A DNA stretch of 48,413 nt from an uncultured Syntrophobacterales bacterium (GTDB lineage Bacteria > Desulfobacterota > Syntrophia > Syntrophales > UBA5619), in NCBI GenBank assembly GCA_903928915.1, contig CAIYSL010000052.1:1-48413 (forward strand), written 5' to 3'. Position numbers and translations under genes: made by a program. A model generated the notes under the pieces. It did not search any database and was not told where the DNA came from. It saw nothing but the letters and a program-made list of their open reading frames with translations. Below, in pieces: positions 41,361 to 48,413 of this stretch. How positions within the stretch are numbered: the stretch's first letter is position 1; each line of letters begins with the position of its first letter.

Positions 41361-43196
41361 ATGAGGAGAGGGAGTCTGAGCCTGACATCGCTGTTCTTCC
41401 ATCGCACCGTTCCCCGTACCTGGGAGAAGCGGCTGCGCTCCACGGCCGCCGGCCTCGGAGAGCTGTCGGCGTCGACGGAAGAGGAATTCCTCTCGCTCGG
41501 ACGGGGGCTTCAGGTCTTCAGCGGCCGCAGCAGGGATCTGTCCGCGCGCTCCTCCTCCATCGCGGCCCTGATGGCGGGAACGGGGATGAGCGGCGCGATG
41601 GCCGGGTTCCGGCAGATCCTGGAGGAGGCGCAGGACCTAGGCCGGGACTCCCGGCAGGGGGCGGATGTCCTGAAGGCCGTCCTGGAGAGGCTCGGCGAGC
41701 TGCAGCAGCCGCTCGCGGGGTTCGCCCGGATCGTCAGGAACCTTCGCATCCTTTGCACCTTCGTGAAGATCGAAAGCGCCCGTCTCGAATGCGGCGACAC
41801 CGGATTCGACACCCTGTCCGAGGACGTGGGCAGGCTGGCCGCCACGATCGCGGCCAAATCGTCCGATCTGTTCGAACAATCGGCCTCCCTGACGGCGGCG
41901 GTCGCCGGCAGCCTCCGCAAGATCGGCGACTTCGAACGGACCCGGCAATGCCAGGCCCGCTCCATCATCGACGGCGCCTCCGGTTGCCTGCGCGCCCTGA
42001 CCGACCGGCACGCCCTCTCGGTGGCGACGATGGAAGACGTCGCTGCCCGGTGGACCCGCATCACCGGGGATATCGGCGAGGTCGTGTCTTCCCTGCAGTT
42101 TCACGACATCACCCGGCAGCGGATCGAACACGTGGCCGAAGCGCTGGCGGAAATTACGGACCGAACCGCCGCCACGCCGTCCGGCGCTCCGCGCGGATCC
42201 GTCGGGGTCGCCGACGTGGTCGCGGTGTGCGAACTGCAGCGGGCCCAGCTCGACCATGCGCGGCAGGAGGTCCTCTCGGCAATCGCGCGGATCGCAGGCA
42301 GTCTTCGGGATATCGCAGGCCACGTCGGGGAAATGTGCCGGGAGACGCGGAGCCTGGTGGCGGCCGCGGACGGCGGAGGATCGCCGTCCTCGTTCCTGTC
42401 GTCCCTGGAGGAGAGCTTCTCCGCGGTGACCGATTCGATCGCCGAGTACGGCCGTCTCGGCGCCGAACTCGGCGCCACGATCGACCATGCGGTCCGCACG
42501 ATCGGGGCGATGTCGACGTTCGTCGGCGACATCGAAAAGATCGGCATCGAGATCCGGATGATCGGGCTCAACGCCTGCGTCCGGGCCGCCCATGTGGGAG
42601 AGCGGGGCGCTGCGCTGGGGGTGCTTGCCGACTCGATCCATCAACTCTCCAGCGATACAGCCGGCCTGACCGACGCGCTCGCCAGAAACCTGAAAGCAGT
42701 CATCCATTCGGCCGCGGAATTGAACGATCGGCAGACGGCCGCGGCCCAGGATCGGCAACATCTGCTGGCGCAGGAGGTTGCGCGGCTGATGGAACCGCTG
42801 AAGCGCCTCGACGGGGAGACCCTCACCCTCCTGCACGGAATCACCGCACAGGGGGACGCCCTCGCCGACGACATCACCGCCGCCTCGGCCGGGATTCGAG
42901 TGCACGAGCAAATCGATCGGGGGATCGAGGACGTAATCGCGGGGCTCGATTCGTTCATCACCGGGATGAAACCGATGCTCTCCCGGAGGAGGCGGCAAGA
43001 CGCGGGCGACGGGATCGGCGCGCTGGCAGGGCGGTACACGATGCACAGCGAGCGCCAGGTGCACCAGTCGGTGGCCGCGGGCGGGACCGCCGCCGCGCTG
43101 GCGCTCGCCGCGCCTGCTCTGGCCGGGGCGGACGCTGCCGCTCCGGCAGGCGGAGACGGCCGGGAAGATCTCGGCGACAATGTGGAACTGTTCTGA
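41361..43196 (+). CDS. Cytoplasmic MCP-like / CheZ-like helical protein
   Basis: A 611-residue, mostly alpha-helical protein without membrane segments. The region near 244-258 has SLQFHDITRQRIEHV, which resembles the CheZ-type QF-x-D motif and similar blocks in soluble chemotaxis adaptors. Near 395-425 DIEKIGIEIRMIGLNACVRA and a following HVGERGAALGVLADSIHQL echo the hairpin tip of methyl-accepting proteins, though altered: the usual ALNAAIEAARAGE is degenerate. It may be a soluble receptor-like partner for CheA, or a CheY phosphatase. The start at 41361 has a GGAC-rich leader; the frame extends farther upstream without a better start. It is the second gene of the operon. Confidence 0.65.
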   Translation: MRRGSLSLTSLFFHRTVPRTWEKRLRSTAAGLGELSASTEEEFLSLGRGLQVFSGRSRDLSARSSSIAALMAGTGMSGAMAGFRQILEEAQDLGRDSRQGADVLKAVLERLGELQQPLAGFARIVRNLRILCTFVKIESARLECGDTGFDTLSEDVGRLAATIAAKSSDLFEQSASLTAAVAGSLRKIGDFERTRQCQARSIIDGASGCLRALTDRHALSVATMEDVAARWTRITGDIGEVVSSLQFHDITRQRIEHVAEALAEITDRTAATPSGAPRGSVGVADVVAVCELQRAQLDHARQEVLSAIARIAGSLRDIAGHVGEMCRETRSLVAAADGGGSPSSFLSSLEESFSAVTDSIAEYGRLGAELGATIDHAVRTIGAMSTFVGDIEKIGIEIRMIGLNACVRAAHVGERGAALGVLADSIHQLSSDTAGLTDALARNLKAVIHSAAELNDRQTAAAQDRQHLLAQEVARLMEPLKRLDGETLTLLHGITAQGDALADDITAASAGIRVHEQIDRGIEDVIAGLDSFITGMKPMLSRRRRQDAGDGIGALAGRYTMHSERQVHQSVAAGGTAAALALAAPALAGADAAAPAGGDGREDLGDNVELF

Positions 43197-43209
43197 GCGG
43201 GGGATCGAT

Positions 43210-43551
43210 ATGGAGATACGGTATTCCGACAGGGGCGTCGTACGGCTGGAGGGAGAACTGAACATCCAGGAGGCGGGGCGGCTCAGGGAGCTGCTCCTAC
43301 AGGCCTTCGGCGAGGTGCAGGAACTGTCCCTCGACCTGGAGGGGGTGACCGAAGCCGACACCGCCTGCCTGCAGGTACTCTGCTCGGCGCACAAGTCCTT
43401 CCTGACGGCGAATAAGACGCTGACGACGACCGGCGTCCCGGCGGCGCCCTTCATCCGCACGGTGGACGACAGCGGCTACCGGCGCACGGTCGGATGCCAC
43501 TCCGACCCGCAGCGCGGTTGCCTCTGGGTCATAGGAGGGGGCCGTGGGTAA
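43210..43551 (+). CDS. STAS-domain protein
   Basis: 113 residues with a STAS-like pattern: VVRLEGELNIQEAGRLRELL, LSLDLEGVTEADTACLQVL and SAHKSFLTANKTL. At the place of the switch serine there is ADTACL, so the usual phosphorylated Ser is replaced by Thr or Ala. In chemosensory operons STAS proteins couple to MCP-like partners. It starts 13 bp after the previous stop; the downstream cheY start overlaps its 3' end by 8 bp. Confidence 0.7.
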   Translation: MEIRYSDRGVVRLEGELNIQEAGRLRELLLQAFGEVQELSLDLEGVTEADTACLQVLCSAHKSFLTANKTLTTTGVPAAPFIRTVDDSGYRRTVGCHSDPQRGCLWVIGGGRG

Positions 43552-43909
43552 GATCATCCTGACTGCCGACGACTCAGCGAGCGTACGCCAGATGGTGACC
43601 TTCACCCTGAAGGAGGCCGGCTACGAGGTTATCGAAGCGGTGGACGGGAAAGACGCCCTGGCGAAGGCGGGCGGCCGGACCCCGCACCTGCTCCTCACCG
43701 ACCTGAATATGCCCAATCTCGACGGTATCGGCCTGATCCGGGCGCTGAGGGCTACCCCTGCCTGCCGGTTCATCCCGATGATCCTGTTGACCACCGAGTC
43801 CCAGGCGGAGAAGAAACTGGAAGGCAAGGCTGCCGGGGCGACCGGATGGATCGTGAAACCCTTCAAGCCGGACCAGCTTCTGGCGGTAATCAAGAAGGTG
43901 CTCGGATGA
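43544..43909 (+). CDS. cheY: CheY-type single-domain response regulator
   Basis: 121 residues: ILTADDSASVRQM (Asp pair), LLLTDLNMPNLDG with the acceptor Asp near 53, ILLTTES (switch Thr) and WIVKPFKPDQL (conserved Lys). All key residues are present. A GTG start follows AGGAGGGGG. The STAS gene overlaps it by 8 bp and cheA overlaps its stop codon (ATGA), so the three are coupled. It is most likely phosphorylated by the CheA encoded next. Its output may be a flagellar motor, pili or something else, which the sequence does not show. Confidence 0.92.
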   Translation: MGKIILTADDSASVRQMVTFTLKEAGYEVIEAVDGKDALAKAGGRTPHLLLTDLNMPNLDGIGLIRALRATPACRFIPMILLTTESQAEKKLEGKAAGATGWIVKPFKPDQLLAVIKKVLG

Positions 43910-46032
43910 CCGACACGCATAGGGAAGCATTCAAGGAAGAGGCGCACGAACTGCTCGGCGAACTGGAAAACGCCCTGCTCGAACTGGAAAAGACGCCCGC
44001 CGACGAGGACCTGATCGGCCGCGTATTCCGGGCCATGCACACCATCAAGGGGTCGGGAGCGATGTTCGGGTTCGACGACATCGCCGCCTTCACCCACGAC
44101 GTGGAGACGGTGTACGACCGCGTCCGCGGCGGCAAGATCGCAGTGACAAAACCGCTGATCGACCTCACCCTGTCGGCCTGCGATGCCATCCGGCGGATGG
44201 TCGGCGCCCCGGAGGGGGCCGCGCTGCAGGACCCGCAGTCCGCCTCGCTCACCCAATCCTTCCGCGCCGTTCTGCACGAGCAGGAGCAGCCGGCGCCGGG
44301 CGCGGCCGAAGCGGGCGCACCCGCCCCGCCGCAACGGCCGCCGGAGAAGGCGCGGCGCGTAACCTACCGGATCCGTTTCCAGCCCGTGGCCGAACTGTTC
44401 GTCTCGGGCACCAATCCCATCCTGCTGCTGAACGAACTGCGCGGCCTGGGCGCCTGCACCGTCGTGGCCCACCGGGAGCGGGTCCCGCTGATCGCGGAGC
44501 TCAATCCCGAGCTCTGCTACACCTACTGGGACATCATCCTGACCACGGAACGGGACGTCGACGCCATCAGGGACGTCTTCATCTTCGTGGAGGACGCCTG
44601 CGAGCTGCGGATCGACGTGATCGACGACGAGGGCTGGACCGACGACGACGGGGGGTACAAGAAACTGGGCGAGATCCTGGTCGAACGCGGCGACCTGACG
44701 CTCGACGAGATCAAGAAGGCCCTCGGCTCCTGCAAGCGGATCGGCGACATCCTCGTCGAGTCCGGGCTGGTCGCCCCCGACAAGGTCGAGTCGGCGCTCG
44801 TCGAGCAGCAGCATATCCGCGAGGAGCGCCAGAAACGCCAGGCAGCGGAAGCGGCGGCCAGCGTCCGGGTTCCCGCGGCGAAGCTCGACAGCCTGGTAAA
44901 CATGGTGGGAGAGCTGGTGACGATCCAGTCGCGGCTGAGCCAGCTGGCAACCCGTTCCGGCGACCTGGCGATCATCCAGGTTGCCGAAGAGGTGGAGCGG
45001 CTGATCGCAGAGCTCAGGGACAACACGATGAGCGTCCGGATGCTCCCGATCGGCACCACCTTCAGCAAGTTCCAGCGCCTCGTCCGCGACCTCTCGACCG
45101 GACTGGGCAAGGAAATCGTCCTGGCCACCGAGGGGGGCGAAACGGAGCTGGACAAGACGGTGATCGAGAAGCTCAACGACCCGCTGATCCACCTGATCCG
45201 CAACAGCATCGACCATGGGATCGAGAAACCCGAGGCGCGCAGGCAGGCGGGGAAACCCGCCCAGGGGACCATCCGCCTGGCCGCCGAACACTCCGGGGCG
45301 CACGTCTTCATCCGGATCACCGACGACGGCGCGGGGCTCGACACCGAGGCGATCCGCGCGAAGGCCATCGAGCGGGGCATGATCGCAGCCGACGCAACGC
45401 TCTCCGAGCGGGAGTTGTACGCCCTGATCCTCGCCCCCGGATTTTCCACGGCCAAAGAGGTGACCAACGTCTCGGGCCGCGGCGTGGGGATGGACGTGGT
45501 GAAGCGGAGCATCGACGCCCTGCAGGGCACGATCGAAATCACCAGCCAGCGCGGGACGGGATCCACCGTCAGCCTCAAGCTGCCGCTGACGATGGCGATC
45601 ATCGACGGGCTTTTGGTGCGGATCGCCCAGGCCTATTTCGTGATGCCGCTGGCGGCCATCGAGGAGTGCGTCGAGCTCACCCGGGCCGACGCGGCCAAGG
45701 CCCACGGCAAGAACCTGACCAGCATCCGCGGGCAGATCGTCCCCTACATCCGCCTGCGGGAGCGATTCTCCATCGACGGCCAGGCGCCGGCGATCGAGCA
45801 GATCGTCACCACCAGCATCGACGGCCTCACGGTCGGGTTCGTGGTCGACCAGGTGGTGGGCGAACATCAGACGGTGATCAAGACGATGGGCAGGGTCTAC
45901 CGGGACGTGGAAGCGGTCTCCGGGGCCACGATCCTCGGCGACGGCACCGTGGCCCTGATCCTGGACCTGCCGAAGCTCCTGCAGGGCGCCGAGGCGGAGA
46001 TCCGGGCGCAGCAGCAGACAGGGAGGGGATAG
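43906..46032 (+). CDS. cheA: CheA histidine kinase with extra MshEN-like segment
   Basis: 708 residues. Hpt domain with AMHTIKGSG (His45); linker; a P2-like domain (about 151-240, YRIRFQP ... GTNPILLLNEL). An unusual stretch of about 60 residues (253-302: LGEILVERGDLTLDEIKKAL then IGDILVESGLVAPDKVESAL) resembles the two-part MshEN/GspE-N fold. Dimerisation (323-350, VRVPAAKLDSLVNMVGELV), HATPase (LIRNSIDHGIE, DDGAGLDTEAI, GRGVGMDVVK) and a CheW-like regulatory domain (560-708) follow. It receives signals from chemoreceptors and phosphorylates CheY. MshEN domains in other proteins can bind c-di-GMP; here the binding residues are not confirmed. Confidence 0.92.
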   Translation: MTDTHREAFKEEAHELLGELENALLELEKTPADEDLIGRVFRAMHTIKGSGAMFGFDDIAAFTHDVETVYDRVRGGKIAVTKPLIDLTLSACDAIRRMVGAPEGAALQDPQSASLTQSFRAVLHEQEQPAPGAAEAGAPAPPQRPPEKARRVTYRIRFQPVAELFVSGTNPILLLNELRGLGACTVVAHRERVPLIAELNPELCYTYWDIILTTERDVDAIRDVFIFVEDACELRIDVIDDEGWTDDDGGYKKLGEILVERGDLTLDEIKKALGSCKRIGDILVESGLVAPDKVESALVEQQHIREERQKRQAAEAAASVRVPAAKLDSLVNMVGELVTIQSRLSQLATRSGDLAIIQVAEEVERLIAELRDNTMSVRMLPIGTTFSKFQRLVRDLSTGLGKEIVLATEGGETELDKTVIEKLNDPLIHLIRNSIDHGIEKPEARRQAGKPAQGTIRLAAEHSGAHVFIRITDDGAGLDTEAIRAKAIERGMIAADATLSERELYALILAPGFSTAKEVTNVSGRGVGMDVVKRSIDALQGTIEITSQRGTGSTVSLKLPLTMAIIDGLLVRIAQAYFVMPLAAIEECVELTRADAAKAHGKNLTSIRGQIVPYIRLRERFSIDGQAPAIEQIVTTSIDGLTVGFVVDQVVGEHQTVIKTMGRVYRDVEAVSGATILGDGTVALILDLPKLLQGAEAEIRAQQQTGRG

Positions 46033-46033
46033 G

Positions 46034-46642
46034 ATGGCCTTCACCTTCTTCTTCCGGGACCTGACGCCGCTGGAGCACGCCGTGCGGTTCCTGATCGTCG
46101 CGGCAAGCGGCCGGAGCAGGGTGCGGATCTGGGACGCCGGCTGCGCCATGGGCCAGGAACCCTATACCCTGGGGATCCTCCTGGCCGAGCAGATGAACCA
46201 GTTCGCCTTCCGCAACGTCACCATTTCCGCCACCGATTACGACGAGCCGCTCCTGAAGGTCCTGCGCGAGGGGGTCTACCCCCGGGACGAGCTCCAACGG
46301 ATCCCGACGGAGCTGTTCGCGAAGTATTTCCAGCCGAACGGCAAAGAGGGACACTACCAGGTCGTCGATGCCATCCGCGAGCGCATCCAGGCGCAGCACC
46401 ACGACCTTCTTTCGCTGCAGCCCTGCGGGAGCGGCTTCAGCCTGGTGGTCTGCAAGAACGTGCTGCTCCATTTCCAGCCGGACCAGCGCTGCGACGTGAT
46501 CCGGATGTTTCACGGCGCAATGGAGCCGGGCGCCATCTTCGTGACCGAGCACACCCAGAAGATGCCCGACGAGGTCGGCCACCTGTTCGAGCAGCTCGTG
46601 TCGGACAGCCAGGTGTTCCGCAAGCGGGAGGTGCCGGCGTGA
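46034..46642 (+). CDS. Truncated CheR-like methyltransferase (catalytic domain only)
   Basis: 202 residues starting right at TFFFRDLTPLEHAV, without the N-terminal helical domain seen in CheR at 28793. The SAM site (IWDAGCAMGQEPYTLGIL), TDYDEPLLKVLREGVY and VVCKNVLLHF blocks are kept, with GQEPYT in place of GEEPYS. It starts 1 bp after the cheA stop and overlaps the next gene (GTGA). It may be a divergent CheR that acts on the cytoplasmic MCP-like protein, or an adaptor. A frameshifted N terminus was looked for but cheA occupies the upstream DNA. Confidence 0.8.
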   Translation: MAFTFFFRDLTPLEHAVRFLIVAASGRSRVRIWDAGCAMGQEPYTLGILLAEQMNQFAFRNVTISATDYDEPLLKVLREGVYPRDELQRIPTELFAKYFQPNGKEGHYQVVDAIRERIQAQHHDLLSLQPCGSGFSLVVCKNVLLHFQPDQRCDVIRMFHGAMEPGAIFVTEHTQKMPDEVGHLFEQLVSDSQVFRKREVPA

Positions 46643-47268
46643 AGGTGATCGCCATTCCCGGATCGGACAGGGTCTACTCGTCCAACGTCTACCTCTGCCT
46701 GGGCGACTGGAACCGGATCGAGGACGCAAACACCCTGATCGACGTGGGCAACGACCCGGGGCGGGTCCCCCTGATCGAGGAATGGCCCTCGGGGATCGGC
46801 AAGAAGCGGGTGGAGCGGGTGATTCTCACCCACTGCCATTCGGACCACACGGGCATCCTGCCGCAGGTCCGCACTGCCTTCGAGCCCGAGGTGTGCGCCT
46901 TCTCCCCTTTCTTCGCCGGCGCAGCCCGGGTCCTCAAGGACGGCGACACGCTCCGGATCGCCGACCGGGAATGCGAGATCATCCATATGCCGGGCCACAG
47001 CGACGATTCGATCTGCATCCACTGCCGGGAGGAGGGGATCCTCTTCGTCGGGGACGCGCCGGTGATCTGCCAGACCGGCAGCGGCACCTACGCGCAGCGG
47101 TTCGTCGACACGCTCCAGGCCCTCTGCCGGAAGAATATCCAAACGATCTATTTCGGCCACGGCGCGCCGCTCGTGGCGAACGCCAAACAACAACTGATCG
47201 CCTCGCTCCACCGGATCAGGGAAGGAGGTGCGCACGCTGAACTGCGAATGGCTGCACACGGAACGTAG
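46639..47268 (+). CDS. MBL-fold metallo-hydrolase in chemosensory operon
   Basis: 209 residues with the full set of metallo-beta-lactamase-fold metal ligands: THCHSDHTG (HxHxDH), the second His in MPGHSDDS, the bridging Asp in FVGDAPV and the last His in YFGHGAPL. It may bind zinc or iron. The substrate is unknown; members include glyoxalase-II-like thioesterases, lactonases and di-iron sensors. A GTG start overlaps the truncated CheR stop codon. Its presence inside a che operon is unusual and suggests a signal-processing role or a redox/oxygen sensor. Confidence 0.85.
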   Translation: MKVIAIPGSDRVYSSNVYLCLGDWNRIEDANTLIDVGNDPGRVPLIEEWPSGIGKKRVERVILTHCHSDHTGILPQVRTAFEPEVCAFSPFFAGAARVLKDGDTLRIADRECEIIHMPGHSDDSICIHCREEGILFVGDAPVICQTGSGTYAQRFVDTLQALCRKNIQTIYFGHGAPLVANAKQQLIASLHRIREGGAHAELRMAAHGT

Positions 47269-47316
47269 ACAAGAACCGCTGGGTTACACACCAATAATCG
47301 TAAAGGAGGAGGAAGC

Positions 47317-48413
47317 ATGTTTGCGAAAATGAAGTTGGCCACAAAGATCTTTACCGGATTCATCGTGGTCGCGGTGATCGCCGGGATGATCGGGGTGTTC
47401 GGGATTTATCAGATAAAAAAAATCGATGCTGCCGACACGATGATGTATGAGAACGTAGTGGTGCCGCTGGAGGAGGTAGCGATGATCTCGGAAGGCTTCC
47501 AGCGGATGCGGAACAACGCCCGGGATTTGATCCTTTCCGACTCGAAGGCGGAGTCGGCGGACATCGAAAAGCGCGCCAAGGCGCGCATGACCCAAGCGGC
47601 GGAACTGATACCGAAGTACGAGAAGAAGATCCTCACCGACGAAGGGCGCAAGCAATTCGACGATTTCAAGAAATACTGGGCGGCCTACCTGACGGACTGG
47701 GATAAGATGCTTGCCCTCACGGCGCAGGGGAAGAACAAGGAGGCCATCGCCTTCCTGAAAGGCGACATGGCCCAATCGTCCCGGCAAGTGCAGGACCTCC
47801 TGGCAAAAATGATGGACCAGAAGGCCGAGATCGGGAAGAAGACATCAGACGACAACTCGAAGCTCGCCAGCACCGCCACCTACGTGATGATCGGCTTCAC
47901 CGTCGCCGGCCTCATCCTGGCGATTATCTTCGGTTTCTTCGCGGGCCGGATCATCCGGGGCATCATTAGCTCGCTCCTGGCCGAGACCAAGTCGCTGGTC
48001 GACGCCGCAGTCGGGGGCAAGCTCGCCACCCGGGGCGACGTGCAGAAGGTGAACTTCGAATTCCAGGGGATCGTCCAGGGGGTGAACGACACCCTCGACG
48101 CGGTGATCGGTCCCTTGAACGTAGCGGCCGAGTACGTGGATAGGATCTCCAAGGGCGACATCCCGCCCCGGATCACCGACAGCTACAACGGCGACTTCAA
48201 CGAGATCAAAAACAACCTCAACCAGTGCATCGACGCGGTCAACGTCCTCGTCGCCGACGCGGCCGTCCTCGCCAAGGCGGCGGTGGAGGGGAAGCTGGCC
48301 ACCCGGGCCGACGCGGCCAAGCACCAGGGCGACTTCCGCAAGATCGTCCAGGGGGTGAACGACACCCTGGATTCGGTGATCGGCCCCTTGAACGTGGCGG
48401 CCGAGTACGTGGA
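47317..48413 (+). CDS. Methyl-accepting chemoreceptor with repeated HAMP units (3' end outside window)
   Basis: Open from ATG 47317, after AAGGAGGAGGA, to the window edge (365 codons seen). An N-terminal TM segment (IFTGFIVVAVIAGMIGVFGI) is followed by a four-helix-bundle periplasmic region of about 160 residues, TM2 (YVMIGFTVAGLILAIIFGFF), then a HAMP domain and two near-identical cytoplasmic repeats around GKLATR, GDF and IVQGVNDTLD. The window ends inside the second. The methylation and signalling hairpin must lie to the right. It is 48 bp from the MBL gene and may belong to the same operon; a strong ribosome binding site suggests high expression. Confidence 0.85.
   Translation, partial: MFAKMKLATKIFTGFIVVAVIAGMIGVFGIYQIKKIDAADTMMYENVVVPLEEVAMISEGFQRMRNNARDLILSDSKAESADIEKRAKARMTQAAELIPKYEKKILTDEGRKQFDDFKKYWAAYLTDWDKMLALTAQGKNKEAIAFLKGDMAQSSRQVQDLLAKMMDQKAEIGKKTSDDNSKLASTATYVMIGFTVAGLILAIIFGFFAGRIIRGIISSLLAETKSLVDAAVGGKLATRGDVQKVNFEFQGIVQGVNDTLDAVIGPLNVAAEYVDRISKGDIPPRITDSYNGDFNEIKNNLNQCIDAVNVLVADAAVLAKAAVEGKLATRADAAKHQGDFRKIVQGVNDTLDSVIGPLNVAAEYV
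48070..48413 (+). repeat. 273-bp period coding repeat in the poly-HAMP receptor
   Basis: The stretch from 48070 recurs from 48343 with few differences (ATCGTCCAGGGGGTGAACGA is shared), a spacing of 273 bp or 91 codons. This is the unit of a poly-HAMP array, visible at DNA level. The array continues beyond the right edge. Confidence 0.85.

Overview
The window looks like a chromosomal segment from a GC-rich Gram-negative bacterium. Evidence for a diderm is a lipobox lipoprotein, periplasmic DsbC- and DsbA-like proteins and periplasmic sensor domains. The mix of sigma-54 control, several large hybrid histidine kinases, a chemosensory operon, two citrate-synthase-superfamily proteins, an acylating-type aldehyde dehydrogenase and SpoIIE/RsbW/RsbV-type partner switching suggests an anaerobic deltaproteobacterium-like lineage (Desulfobacterota, perhaps Syntrophales-like). 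That placement is inference; no rRNA or tRNA gene is present to anchor it.

Region 1 (1-5.3 kb) is foreign-looking and reads as an integron gene-cassette array without a visible integrase. An IS3-family element runs off the left edge and abuts a headless ORF. Then follow, all on the + strand, a mazEF-type toxin-antitoxin pair, a lipocalin-like (AttH/CrtC-type) lipoprotein, a small membrane protein, an extra rsgA-like GTPase and an Asp/Glu racemase. The genes are separated by imperfect palindromes built like attC sites. In four successive cassettes the 7-bp box that opens the cassette is the exact reverse complement of a box at or near its end. A 34-nt hairpin recurs three times in the same orientation, two copies being identical.

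Region 2 (5.5-18.5 kb) is mostly metabolic: two membrane methyltransferases (one MddA/NnrU-like), a secreted choloylglycine-hydrolase-family enzyme, a translationally coupled HAD-HAD-phosphonoacetate hydrolase operon, a 188-bp imperfect inverted repeat, an acylating-type aldehyde dehydrogenase, a PhoU-like/PiT phosphate uptake pair, two overlapping citrate-synthase-like genes with a clear promoter, an EamA transporter and a polyprenyl diphosphate synthase with a near-consensus promoter.

Region 3 (18.5-28.4 kb) holds a divergent partner-switching module (RsbW-like kinase and RsbV-like STAS protein facing an NMT1-type binding protein fused by overlap to a Cache-HAMP-PP2C phosphatase), periplasmic thiol-disulfide proteins, an M29 aminopeptidase, and a three-gene overlapping operon of ATP-grasp ligase, inactive transglutaminase/7TM protein and retropepsin-like protease.

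Region 4 (28.8-48.4 kb) is a signalling island: CheR, three hybrid histidine kinases, an NtrC-type regulator, then a large palindrome and a canonical sigma-54 promoter that heads an unusual chemosensory operon. That operon encodes a receiver-like protein, a cytoplasmic MCP/CheZ-like protein, STAS, CheY, a CheA with an inserted MshEN-like segment, a truncated CheR, an MBL-fold hydrolase and a poly-HAMP chemoreceptor cut by the right edge. The gene order suggests that the kinases feed the NtrC-type regulator, which then switches on the chemosensory operon.
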